This document shows positions 52,441-60,298 of a stretch of 64,000 nucleotides of DNA, piece after piece (position 1 is the first letter of the stretch; each line of letters begins with the position of its first letter). The position numbers and the translations under genes are program-made. The stretch is taken from assembly GCA_910583875.1 (NCBI GenBank), contig CAJTXT010000001.1:62001-126000 (forward strand), read 5' to 3'. The stretch is from an uncultured Vampirovibrio sp. Lineage in GTDB: Bacteria > Cyanobacteriota > Vampirovibrionia > Gastranaerophilales > Gastranaerophilaceae. A model generated the notes under the pieces. It had not been told where the DNA came from. It did not search any database and was given only the letters and a program-made list of their open reading frames with translations.

Positions 52441-52986
52441 TTATACCAACGCTTTAATTGCTAAATACATCAATAAGACAGCACCAATTATTTCTATATA
52501 TTTTTTCCCTATAAACTTAAAAATACACGCCATAAAAAAACCAATTGCAGACAAGACAAAAGTTATTAAACCAATTACTACAGATGGAAAAATTATCGAT
52601 ATATTAAGAAATTTTATAGAAACACCGGCACCCAATGCATCTATACTTGTTGCAACAGCAAGACACAACAAGCATGTTAAGGATATGCATTCATTTGGGA
52701 TTGCATTATCATCTTTAGAGAATGCTTCTTTTAAAAATTTCAAACTTAATACAAGGAAAACTACAAAAACTATCCATTTGGAATATATTTTTAAATAATT
52801 ATATATATATCCTGTAAGCCACCAGCCTAAAATCGGCATAAAAAATTGAAAAAAACCAAAGGAAAATGCCAATTTTAATGAATTATGAAATCGATTTTTA
52901 TTTAAAATCAAGCCATAAGAAAAACTTACAAGTAGAGCATCCAAAGCTAAAGCAAATCCAAGAATAATTATTTCAAATATACTCAT
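52441..52986 (-). CDS. mntP: manganese efflux pump MntP
   Basis: 181 residues with six membrane helices. Two inverted-repeat halves carry the metal-binding Asp motif: FALALDALLVSFSYG (N-terminal half) and VATSIDALGAGVSI (C-terminal half), the MntP pattern. A manganese-sensing yybP-type leader is not seen; the upstream gap to rpsP is only about 90 bp and holds the rpsP terminator. Confidence 0.88.
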   Translation of the reverse strand: MSIFEIIILGFALALDALLVSFSYGLILNKNRFHNSLKLAFSFGFFQFFMPILGWWLTGYIYNYLKIYSKWIVFVVFLVLSLKFLKEAFSKDDNAIPNECISLTCLLCLAVATSIDALGAGVSIKFLNISIIFPSVVIGLITFVLSAIGFFMACIFKFIGKKYIEIIGAVLLMYLAIKALV

Positions 52987-53015
52987 ATTGTTACCTTTTT
53001 CAACGAATTATAACA

Positions 53016-53044
53016 TAAAAAAAAACCGCCTTTTTAAAAGCGGT
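53016..53044 (-). terminator. terminator of rpsP
   Basis: ACCGC/GCGGT stem (53040-53044 with 53025-53029) around a T-A-rich loop, followed by a run of nine T on the minus strand (A residues at 53017-53025). Confidence 0.7.
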
Positions 53045-53077
53045 AAATAAGTGTTCTCTTTCCCTGTAAAATTTTTA

Positions 53078-53434
53078 TTAAGCTGAAACTTCTTCTGTAT
53101 TTTCAGCTGCAGCTTTAGCTGCTGCTTCTTGTTCTGCTTGAAGTTTAGCTTGTGCTTTTTTAGATAATTTAACAGTTTCTTTTTTAACATAATTTAATTT
53201 GCCTTCATCTGTGCAATTGTTAATTAAGAATTGTACTGTTTGAGTAGGTTGTGCACCTTTTTTTACCCAATCTAAAGCAGCTTGTTTATCTAACTGCATT
53301 TCTTTTGTTTTAGGATTATAGAAACCTAATTGTTGAATAGGTGCTGCTTGTCTTTTTGTTGTTGAATTTAAAACAACTATTCTGTATACAGGATTCTTTT
53401 TGTATCCTAATCTTTTTAATCTAATCTTAACCAT
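53078..53434 (-). CDS. rpsP: 30S ribosomal protein S16
   Basis: 118 residues. N-terminus MVKIRLKRLGYKKNPVYRIVV is the S16 signature, with GFYNPKTKEMQLDKQAALDWV following. The last 30 residues are an Ala/Glu/Lys-rich extension, longer than the core of about 80. A GGAGAG site precedes the ATG. Confidence 0.97.
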   Translation of the reverse strand: MVKIRLKRLGYKKNPVYRIVVLNSTTKRQAAPIQQLGFYNPKTKEMQLDKQAALDWVKKGAQPTQTVQFLINNCTDEGKLNYVKKETVKLSKKAQAKLQAEQEAAAKAAAENTEEVSA

Positions 53435-53692
53435 GCGGTTTTACTCTCCATTTTTCATTAATGCAACTTTGCTATATTTTATAGCCCTTTGCAGCCGTTG
53501 AACCTTCAGTCTAAAAGAGGATAACTGTAAAGTTCTTCATTATCAAAACATAAGCAAAGTAAATAATCAAGTGCTTTTTTTATATTTTTGTAACTTTACT
53601 TAAAGAAATAACTGGATTTAATATGTTATAATCTTTATACTAAATTACGGATTAATATATAATTTACTATCATATATTTAAGACTTGAGAAT
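53435..53692. other. rpsP/kdsC divergent spacer
   Basis: 258 bp. On the minus strand it is the rpsP leader and holds a short hairpin GCTATA/TATAGC with a 3-nt loop (53471-53485). On the plus strand it carries the promoter region of the phosphatase gene. I see no known leader motif and no signal-recognition-particle RNA. Confidence 0.4.
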
Positions 53693-54175
53693 ATGAATCA
53701 ACCTGCTTTTGAAAAAGAAAAAATTAAGATATTTATAAGTGATTTTGACGGAATATTTACTGACGGAAAGCTTACTGTCTATTCTGACGGAAAAACCTCT
53801 AAACAAGTCAGTTATAGAGATATTATGGCTATTGCCAATATTTTAAAAGCAAATATCAAATTTGCGGTTATTTCGGGCGAAAAAACTACTGCTATTGATA
53901 TAATGAAAGAAAAATTTCCGTCTATCGATATATTTCAAAATGAAAGAAACAAAATTAATGTATTAAAATCACTCCTTGAAAAATACAATATTAATCCCGA
54001 AAATGTTCTTTATATGGGAGATGATATTAATGATACAACTTGTCTTGAATATGTTGGTTTTCCTGTTACAGTTCAAGATGCTCATTCTTCAGTTAAAAAT
54101 ATTAAAAATATTTTTATAACGAAAAAAAATGGTGGCGATGGTGCCGTAAGAGAAGTTACAGACTATATATTATGA
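53693..54175 (+). CDS. KdsC-type HAD phosphatase
   Basis: 160 residues, cytoplasmic. The HAD motif DFDGIFTDG (residues 15-23) and MGDDINDTTCLEYVG are the KdsC family pattern; the C-terminal GGDGAVREV is also typical of KdsC (3-deoxy-manno-octulosonate 8-phosphate phosphatase), which makes Kdo for lipopolysaccharide. Other members act on sialic or related acids, so the exact substrate is inferred. The stop overlaps the start of the TPR gene by four bases. Confidence 0.82.
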   Translation: MNQPAFEKEKIKIFISDFDGIFTDGKLTVYSDGKTSKQVSYRDIMAIANILKANIKFAVISGEKTTAIDIMKEKFPSIDIFQNERNKINVLKSLLEKYNINPENVLYMGDDINDTTCLEYVGFPVTVQDAHSSVKNIKNIFITKKNGGDGAVREVTDYIL

Positions 54176-55881
54176 AAAATTTTATTTTACAAATATACAA
54201 AAAAATTATTAAATTTGATGAATATACAAATCAATATTTAAAAAATAGCAACAGTATTGAAATTCCATCTTTGGCATATACAAATTGGGGACTTCACTTT
54301 GCCAGTTTACAAGATTTTCATACTGCAGTTGAAAAACTTGAAACAGCTGTATTAATGTCAAACCAAAATCCAAAACCATGTATTAGTCTTGGTATTATTT
54401 ATGCAAAACAAAAAAACTATGAAAAAGCAGAACAAGTTTTATTAGAAGCAATAAAAAGAGATTCTCAAAATTCAAATGCATATTCTGTATTAAGCAGCGT
54501 TTATGCTGCAATGGATAATTACGAAGAATCTGAAAATGCATTAAAAAAAGCACTTAAACTTGCACCGACAGATGCTGAAATTTATTTAAATTACGGGATT
54601 CTTTACGCAAAAATGCAAAAAAAACATAAAGCTATAGAAATGTTAAAAAAAGCAAAAATGTTCAACCCTTCCAACCTTCATGCTTATTTTATTCTTGGAG
54701 TTATGTTATTTGAAACTGAAAATATATCTGAAGCTTTTTCTGAATTTAAAAAATTAGAAGAACTTGATTCTAATTATAAAAATCTTAGTTATTATCTTGC
54801 GCTTTGTTATAAAAAAGAAAAAAATTATATGGCTGTTTTAGAGTATGCACAAAGAGCTTTAAAGGAAGATTCTAAAAATCCTTCTGTTTATATATTATTA
54901 GCTCAGACATACTTAAATTTAAATAATAAAGACGAAGTTTTAAATATATATAAAAAAGGTATAGAAAAAGGTATTGATGATTTTGAATTCACTTTATCTT
55001 GGGGTATCTCATTATTAAAATTCAATGAAATTAGTTTAGCAAAAGAGAAAATACAAGAAGCTCTTGATAAAAAACCAAATGATTCTATCGCATTATACAG
55101 ATTAGGTTGCTGCTATTTAAAAGAAAATAATTTAGATGAAGCAGAAAAATATTTTCTTGAAGCAATTAAAGAAAATTCATTAAATTCCTCTGCTTATGCA
55201 GATTTGGGTCTTGTTTATTATGAAAAAAAAGATTACAATACTGCTATTAATACTTTCTTCAAAGCTATTGATATTTCAGCAGAAAAATCGTATTTATATT
55301 TCTATATAGCGAATTGTTATTACAAAACAGAACGATTTAAAAAATGTATTGATTATTATGAAAAAACAATTGAATACTATCCTCAGCATATTGAAGCATA
55401 TATAAATTGTTGTGTTTGTTTCTTAAACTTAAATAATACACGCGAAGCATTACGAAAAATAAGAAAAGCATATCAAGTAAACAGAAACTCAGAAAAAGTT
55501 ATTTTAATATATGCACTTACTGATTTAAAAGTAGGTATTTATAGTGATGCAATAGAAAAAGCTGATTTATTATTAAGCAAAGATAAAGAATGTAAAGAAG
55601 CAAAATTAATAAAAGCTCACTCATTAATTAATATAAAGAAACCGCAAGAAGCTTTAAATATACTATATTCATTTGATGAAGAAACAAAAAATACTCAAAT
55701 ATTTGTATCATTATCATACTTAGCATATAAAATACTTGTAGAAGAAAGCCCATCGAATTATAATGAAAACATGCTAAATTCATATTTGAATAAAATGAAA
55801 GAAATGAAAATTGAAGATTCATTTAGTCAAAATGATATTAGTACTTATATCGGACAAACACTGAACATTAATAAAGGATAG
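54172..55881 (+). CDS. TPR-repeat protein
   Basis: 569 residues without signal peptide or membrane segment. From about residue 40 on it is a chain of some twelve or more 34-residue tetratricopeptide repeats (for example ALKKALKLAPTDAEIYLNYGI, abbreviated, and EAEKYFLEAIKENSLNSSAYADLG). A scaffold for protein binding; the partner is unknown. It is between kdsC-like (overlap of 4 bp) and lysC (6-bp gap) in one operon. Confidence 0.9.
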   Translation: MKNFILQIYKKIIKFDEYTNQYLKNSNSIEIPSLAYTNWGLHFASLQDFHTAVEKLETAVLMSNQNPKPCISLGIIYAKQKNYEKAEQVLLEAIKRDSQNSNAYSVLSSVYAAMDNYEESENALKKALKLAPTDAEIYLNYGILYAKMQKKHKAIEMLKKAKMFNPSNLHAYFILGVMLFETENISEAFSEFKKLEELDSNYKNLSYYLALCYKKEKNYMAVLEYAQRALKEDSKNPSVYILLAQTYLNLNNKDEVLNIYKKGIEKGIDDFEFTLSWGISLLKFNEISLAKEKIQEALDKKPNDSIALYRLGCCYLKENNLDEAEKYFLEAIKENSLNSSAYADLGLVYYEKKDYNTAINTFFKAIDISAEKSYLYFYIANCYYKTERFKKCIDYYEKTIEYYPQHIEAYINCCVCFLNLNNTREALRKIRKAYQVNRNSEKVILIYALTDLKVGIYSDAIEKADLLLSKDKECKEAKLIKAHSLINIKKPQEALNILYSFDEETKNTQIFVSLSYLAYKILVEESPSNYNENMLNSYLNKMKEMKIEDSFSQNDISTYIGQTLNINKG

Positions 55882-55886
55882 AAAAA

Positions 55887-57143
55887 GTGGGAATTATTGT
55901 ACAAAAATTTGGAGGCACATCAGTTGCCGATCCACAAAAAATCCATAACGTAGCAAATGCCGTTATTAAGGAAAAAGAGAATGGAAATGATGTTGTTGTA
56001 GTTGTTTCTGCAATGGGTCATACAACTGACCATTTAATCAAACTTGCCAAAGAAGTTACAAATACACCAGATTCAAGAGAAATGGATATGCTGCTTTCAA
56101 CCGGCGAACAAGTTTCAATTGCGCTTCTTGCTATGGCTATTCAAGCTCATGGACATAAAGCAGTAAGTATGAACGGACAGCAGGTTGGTATTGTAACTGA
56201 ATGTATTCACTCTAAAGCCAGAATTGTTGATATAAAAACAGAAAAACTTCAAAAGAAATTACAAGAAGGTAATATTATTGTAGTTGCAGGATTCCAAGGT
56301 GTTACACCGGATGGAGAAATTACTACTCTTGGCCGCGGCGGTTCTGATACTTCTGCTGTTGCAATTGCAGCTGCACTTAAAGCTGATAGATGTGACATTT
56401 ATACCGACGTTGAAGGTGTTTATGCTACTGACCCAAGAATTGTTCCAAACATTCAAAAAACAGATGTTATTTCTTATGAAGAAATGTTAGAACTTGCCAG
56501 CCTTGGTGCTAATGTATTACACCCTCGAAGCGTTGAAACTGCAAAACAATTTAATGTTCCATTAAGAGTTCGCAGTTCATTCAAATTAGATAATCTTGGT
56601 ACTTTAATTATAGGAGTTGAAAATATGGAAATATATAAACCAGTCGCAGGTGTTGCAGCTGATTCTTCACAAGTTAGAATTTTATTATCAAACCTTCCTG
56701 ATATTCCGGGAACTGCTGCTAAACTCTTTGGCGCTTTAGCAAAAAATAACATAAGTGTTGATATGATTATTCAATCTTTAGCAAATAACGGAACAAACTC
56801 AATTGCATTTACAGTTTCAGAAGATGATTTAGAAGATGCAATTGCTACATTAGAAGCTGAAAAAGAAATTACTCAATCTGCTCAAATATCAACTGATAAA
56901 GATATTGCAAAAGTTTCTATTGTTGGTGCAGGTATGGTTGATAGACCTGGTATTGCAGCTGATATGTTCAGATCTTTAGCTGATAAAGGTATTAACATAA
57001 AAATGATTTCTACAAGTGAAATAAAAATCAGTTGTCTTGTTGATAAAGATAAAGCTAATGATTCAATTAAAGCACTTTGTAAAGAGTTTGGTCTTGAAAC
57101 TACAGAAATGGCTGTTGTTAAAGGCGATTTACCTAACGTATAA
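55887..57143 (+). CDS. lysC: aspartate kinase
   Basis: First enzyme of the aspartate pathway, making aspartyl phosphate for lysine, threonine and methionine. 418 residues. The kinase begins IIVQKFGGTSV, with TTLGRGGSDTSA the ATP/substrate motif. Two C-terminal ACT domains (about 265-410) bind the feedback amino acid. GTG start at 55887 with AAAGGA nine bases upstream. Far from asd-dapA (1 kb), so the lysine genes are split. Confidence 0.96.
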   Translation: MGIIVQKFGGTSVADPQKIHNVANAVIKEKENGNDVVVVVSAMGHTTDHLIKLAKEVTNTPDSREMDMLLSTGEQVSIALLAMAIQAHGHKAVSMNGQQVGIVTECIHSKARIVDIKTEKLQKKLQEGNIIVVAGFQGVTPDGEITTLGRGGSDTSAVAIAAALKADRCDIYTDVEGVYATDPRIVPNIQKTDVISYEEMLELASLGANVLHPRSVETAKQFNVPLRVRSSFKLDNLGTLIIGVENMEIYKPVAGVAADSSQVRILLSNLPDIPGTAAKLFGALAKNNISVDMIIQSLANNGTNSIAFTVSEDDLEDAIATLEAEKEITQSAQISTDKDIAKVSIVGAGMVDRPGIAADMFRSLADKGINIKMISTSEIKISCLVDKDKANDSIKALCKEFGLETTEMAVVKGDLPNV

Positions 57144-57149
57144 AAAGGA

Positions 57150-57209
57150 ATAATTGTCAATAAAAAAAGGTGAAATAAAAATATTTCACCTTTTTTTATT
57201 GACAATTAT
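57150..57209. terminator. bidirectional terminator, 28-bp perfect inverted repeat
   Basis: Arms 57150-57177 and 57182-57209 pair perfectly around a 4-nt AAAA loop. T-runs of seven on each side serve lysC on the plus strand and the Cys-rich peptide gene on the minus strand. The last codons and stop of the peptide gene lie within the right arm. Confidence 0.85.
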
Positions 57210-57378
57210 AATAACTATTACCTACACATATACATACTCTGCCACTGCTATCAGTATATGCACTACCTCTTCCGCATCCGCTTTTAGCTGCTGTTAAATA
57301 TAGTGGTCCTTCTATTATATCCTTATACATATTTAAAAAAAGTTCATCTGTTGTATTATCTGTGCTTTGTTTATCCAT
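57196..57378 (-). CDS. small Cys-rich peptide, candidate RiPP precursor
   Basis: 60 residues. The first 34 are polar and helical (MDKQSTDNTTDELFLNMYKD onward). The last 26 carry four Cys (35, 49, 51, 59) in a Gly/Ser/Tyr-rich tail beginning SGCGRGSAY. AAGGA is eight bases before the ATG, so it is a genuine gene. It lies 12 bp after the TupA-like ATP-grasp gene in the same direction. The layout (leader plus Cys-rich core next to an ATP-grasp) suggests a modified peptide; that is speculative. Confidence 0.6.
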   Translation of the reverse strand: MDKQSTDNTTDELFLNMYKDIIEGPLYLTAAKSGCGRGSAYTDSSGRVCICVGNSYYNCQ

Positions 57379-57390
57379 TTTTAATCCTTT

Positions 57391-58314
57391 TTATAACGTT
57401 ATCATTTTACCTAATTTATTATTCCATTTATTATCATCAAATTGAAAAAATCCGGACATTGGAGTAAATGTTATTTCATTAAAATAAATTTTATCTCTAT
57501 ACTTTATCCAATCAACTCTGACTAATTTAAAATCTGCACATAACATTCTTGATAATTGGACTATATCTATTAAGGTCTCATCAGCTTTTTCTGACTTTCT
57601 TATATATTCAGAATTTAAACTAAAATTTATTTCTTGATATTTTTCGTTATATAAACAAAATTCTGCAGGTATTTTATATCTTATCTTCTGAAAAAGTCTT
57701 GGTTTTCCATTAAAACAATATATTTCATATTCGATAGGATATACTTCATCTTTATCTATGAGCAAAGGTTCTATTAGTATTTGAGGAATAATATCCTTGT
57801 ATTGCATTTCAAATCCTGCCCATGGGAAAAAAGATTGCTGTATCCATCCATTAAATCGATTTTGGACTATTTCTACTAATCTTTTTTCGGCTAAAAATTT
57901 TTCTTTATTCTTTATCTTATAATGCCATTTACATCCTTGATTTGCTTTAATAATAAATTGTTCAGGTAATTCAGCAAACGGTATTTCATCAAAACTTCTA
58001 CCTATCCATAAAACAGGTTTTAGATATTTTTCACCGATTTTCTCTTTTACCCAATCACGAACCAAAACTTTATCGGTTAATCTTGTTTTTAAAGGTGTCA
58101 CATCATATAATTTTAACCATTGAATTTTTTCATTAAATGTTTTAGGATTTTTTAAATTTAATTCTTTTCCTGTTTGTGATTTAAATATTTTTTTTAAATA
58201 TTTAGGATAATCCTCTTCCTTCAAATTAAACAAAAAATCATAACTATATGGTGGATTAGGAATAGAATTATCATCACTAAATTTATCTATTATATTTTTT
58301 ATAAATTCCAGCAT
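57391..58314 (-). CDS. TupA-like ATP-grasp protein
   Basis: About 307 residues. The pattern NPKTFNEKIQWLKLYD, LTDKVLVRDWVKEKIGEKYLKPVLW, FIIKANQGCKWHY and VRVDWIKYRDKIYFNEITFTPMSG, abbreviated, is that of the TupA-like family, ATP-grasp enzymes that add amino acids to surface polymers. NEITFTP holds the metal-binding Asn/Glu. ATG at 58314 is chosen over a TTG two codons earlier. Upstream of the Cys-rich peptide gene. Confidence 0.8.
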   Translation of the reverse strand: MLEFIKNIIDKFSDDNSIPNPPYSYDFLFNLKEEDYPKYLKKIFKSQTGKELNLKNPKTFNEKIQWLKLYDVTPLKTRLTDKVLVRDWVKEKIGEKYLKPVLWIGRSFDEIPFAELPEQFIIKANQGCKWHYKIKNKEKFLAEKRLVEIVQNRFNGWIQQSFFPWAGFEMQYKDIIPQILIEPLLIDKDEVYPIEYEIYCFNGKPRLFQKIRYKIPAEFCLYNEKYQEINFSLNSEYIRKSEKADETLIDIVQLSRMLCADFKLVRVDWIKYRDKIYFNEITFTPMSGFFQFDDNKWNNKLGKMITL

Positions 58315-58337
58315 ATACAAATTCCACTACAAATAAA

Positions 58338-58533
58338 CTATGTGTACAACATGTATTATACACAAAAACTATGTTTTTAAAACACATAGATACATTTTAT
58401 TTACAGAATTTAATACAAAAATATGTAAATAAAACACATAACAACATCTGTATTACAGAGTTTATACTAAAACTACATCTACATTACTCTTATATTTAGT
58501 CAAGTAATCAGTTAGCATTAACTGGGGGCTATT
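58338..58533 (+). promoter_or_regulatory. operator-rich region of the XRE gene
   Basis: The 213-bp divergent gap contains repeated half sites TATGTGT/ACACATA, among them the inverted pair CTATGT...ACATAG at 58369-58389 (9-bp spacer), a TATGTGTACA at about 58339 and AACACATAAC near 58434-58443. They could bind the XRE regulator that starts at 58534. No open reading frame in the gap. Confidence 0.4.
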
Positions 58534-58842
58534 ATGGATAACAAAAAATTACTAGGAAAAAGAATAAAAGAACTTAGACGCACAAAAGAATATACACAAG
58601 AGCAATTAGCTGAAATGATTAATATTGAAACAGGTTCTTTAAGTGCAATTGAAAGCGGAAGACATTATCCCTCCTTGCCCACTATTGAAAAAATAGCAAA
58701 TGCGCTTGAATACGATATGAATAAATTTTTTGATTTCCGTAATATAAAATCACATAACGAAAAAGTAGAAGAAATTAAATCTGCATTAGATTCACTTTCT
58801 CCTACCTTGATTGATTTAATCTATAGATTAATATCCAAATAA
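58534..58842 (+). CDS. XRE-family regulator, possible prophage repressor
   Basis: 102 residues. LLGKRIKELRRTKEYTQEQLAEM then NIETGSLSAIESGRHYPSLP is a standard helix-turn-helix; the C-terminal 35 residues form a helical, probably dimerising tail. A GGGGG site lies before the ATG. It faces the phage tail-end genes convergently, and the operator-like repeats upstream fit a repressor. Confidence 0.8.
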   Translation: MDNKKLLGKRIKELRRTKEYTQEQLAEMINIETGSLSAIESGRHYPSLPTIEKIANALEYDMNKFFDFRNIKSHNEKVEEIKSALDSLSPTLIDLIYRLISK

Positions 58843-59052
58843 CTATTCTAAAGAATCTATTCTATGATGAGCTGACTTTATACTTTGTTCTACTGCAACC
58901 ATTCGTTCTATTAAACAATTATGTTTATCTTGTTTTTCTTCAAGTCTTTTAATATGTTCTTCAATATATTTCAAACTTTTGGAGTAACTGCCTACTGCAA
59001 TACCTGCTGATAATATATTTATGAATAACAGTAAAATAAATTCATTTGTCAT
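58843..59052 (-). CDS. phage small membrane/coiled-coil protein
   Basis: 69 residues: a membrane helix (about 5-22) followed by a coiled coil (EEHIKRLEEKQDKHNCLIER) and the ending HHRIDSLE. This pattern occurs in phage tail-end/lysis-module proteins next to holins. Overlaps the DUF1353 gene by 4 bp. Confidence 0.55.
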   Translation of the reverse strand: MTNEFILLLFINILSAGIAVGSYSKSLKYIEEHIKRLEEKQDKHNCLIERMVAVEQSIKSAHHRIDSLE

Positions 59053-59564
59053 TTCCAGCCTCCTGCCAGTTTTTGAAAATTATCTACACAATGAAACATA
59101 AGCCAACGAACAAATGAACAAGTATCACCAACATATAAACAGCGTTCAAATATTTTATCTGCAAAATATCTGTCATTTTCAACATAACAATGATTTTCAC
59201 ATAATACATCATGGATTAAAGAGGCTATTTTAAATCTAATATCTTCTTTGCAGCCAATGCACTTCCAGAAAGATTTATGAATTGTTGCACCGTCGTAGTC
59301 ATAACCCTTTTTTATAGAGAATTTATATTCTTTTTCTTTTTCATAATCAATTAAAATGACCTCTACATTATTTCTGCAATATAGTGGTTTTTTCTTTGCA
59401 GCTTTGATTTCTTCTTTTGTCATTACTTTTTTATTAATTATTTTATTATCAATATCAGGTATATCAGAAAAGAATATACCAAATGTTTCATCTTTATACC
59501 ATTCAATATATTCTTTTCCATTAATATTGATTTTTCTTAATTTAATTAAAAAATCATCAAACAA
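59049..59564 (-). CDS. phage DUF1353-family protein
   Basis: About 172 residues. YDYDGATIHKSFWKCIG and SLIHDVLCENHC are the DUF1353 motifs (G-x-x-x-D-G-A-T/S-I-P and the metal-like HD). The frame extends 27 bp upstream to an ATG, but a GGAGG site is 6 bases before an in-frame TTG at 59564, which is therefore chosen; that site lies inside the last codons of the upstream gene. DUF1353 occurs in phage structural/lysis clusters. Confidence 0.7.
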   Translation of the reverse strand: MFDDFLIKLRKININGKEYIEWYKDETFGIFFSDIPDIDNKIINKKVMTKEEIKAAKKKPLYCRNNVEVILIDYEKEKEYKFSIKKGYDYDGATIHKSFWKCIGCKEDIRFKIASLIHDVLCENHCYVENDRYFADKIFERCLYVGDTCSFVRWLMFHCVDNFQKLAGGWK

Positions 59565-59565
59565 A

Positions 59566-60285
59566 CTATACCTCCAATGTAATAAAATCATTATTTAATT
59601 GAACAAAGCATTCCTGAACAAATTGTGTTGTAGCGGTTTCTATGTGCTGTAAGGCTTCAAAATCAATTGTATCTTGTGTAAAATCGGGCTCGTTATAGCA
59701 AATAATATTAACGGGTTGATTTAACTGCAAGCCCATTGCAATTGAGGGAAGTAAATCCGTTAAGAAGTCTTTTGTTTCACCGTTTGCCATTGTCACTTTT
59801 CTTCGTATAAACCCAAGTGATGTTTCAAAAAAATCTTGTTCAAATTGTTCTTGTTTTTTCTGCAGCTGCTCAGCTCCATAGTTTTCATTAACAGTTCCAT
59901 CTGTATAATTATCTTTATAACAGATATAATAATTAACAGGCGCAACAATTAATTCAGCGACTTCTTTCGTTTTAGTTACTTTATGAGACGATTGAATTTG
60001 AACTGTATATTCATTGCCTTCTTCATCCATTTGCGTTTTATCAATCATTATAGGTTTTTGAACAGTTTCTGTTACAGTTTCATAAATTAGATTTCCTTCT
60101 TCATCTGTTTGTTGAATGCCGTTTTCATCTAAAATCGGAACTTGTTTTTCCACTTCAACTTCTTCAAAGTCCAAAACGTCTTCTTGATATTCAACATTGT
60201 ATGTATGAATATATAGTTTTTCGCTCTTTGAGTTTGCTTCTGCTGCTTTATCTGCATAATCTTTATTTGTGTATAATTTTTCCAT
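59566..60285 (-). CDS. phage hypothetical protein
   Basis: About 239 residues. The centre is acidic and repetitive (DFEEVEVEKQVPILDENG, then TDEEGNLIYETV and MDEEGNEYTV), the C-terminus is more globular. No domain recognised. The ATG at 60285 has AAGGA eight bases upstream and is preferred over one 36 bp earlier that lies inside the tail-fibre gene. Confidence 0.6.
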   Translation of the reverse strand: MEKLYTNKDYADKAAEANSKSEKLYIHTYNVEYQEDVLDFEEVEVEKQVPILDENGIQQTDEEGNLIYETVTETVQKPIMIDKTQMDEEGNEYTVQIQSSHKVTKTKEVAELIVAPVNYYICYKDNYTDGTVNENYGAEQLQKKQEQFEQDFFETSLGFIRRKVTMANGETKDFLTDLLPSIAMGLQLNQPVNIICYNEPDFTQDTIDFEALQHIETATTQFVQECFVQLNNDFITLEV

Positions 60286-60298
60286 TTTTTTATCCTTT

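Noticed and set aside
52987..53077. Manganese (yybP-type) riboswitch before mntP
   Set aside because: The gap is too short and is occupied by the rpsP terminator.
53008..53190. 60-codon reading frame overlapping the end of rpsP
   Set aside because: It is Lys/Gln low-complexity, in the shadow of the Ala-rich tail of S16, and contains the rpsP terminator.
53435..53692. Signal recognition particle RNA upstream of rpsP
   Set aside because: The conserved GGAAGG-type apical loop of bacterial 4.5S RNA is not present.
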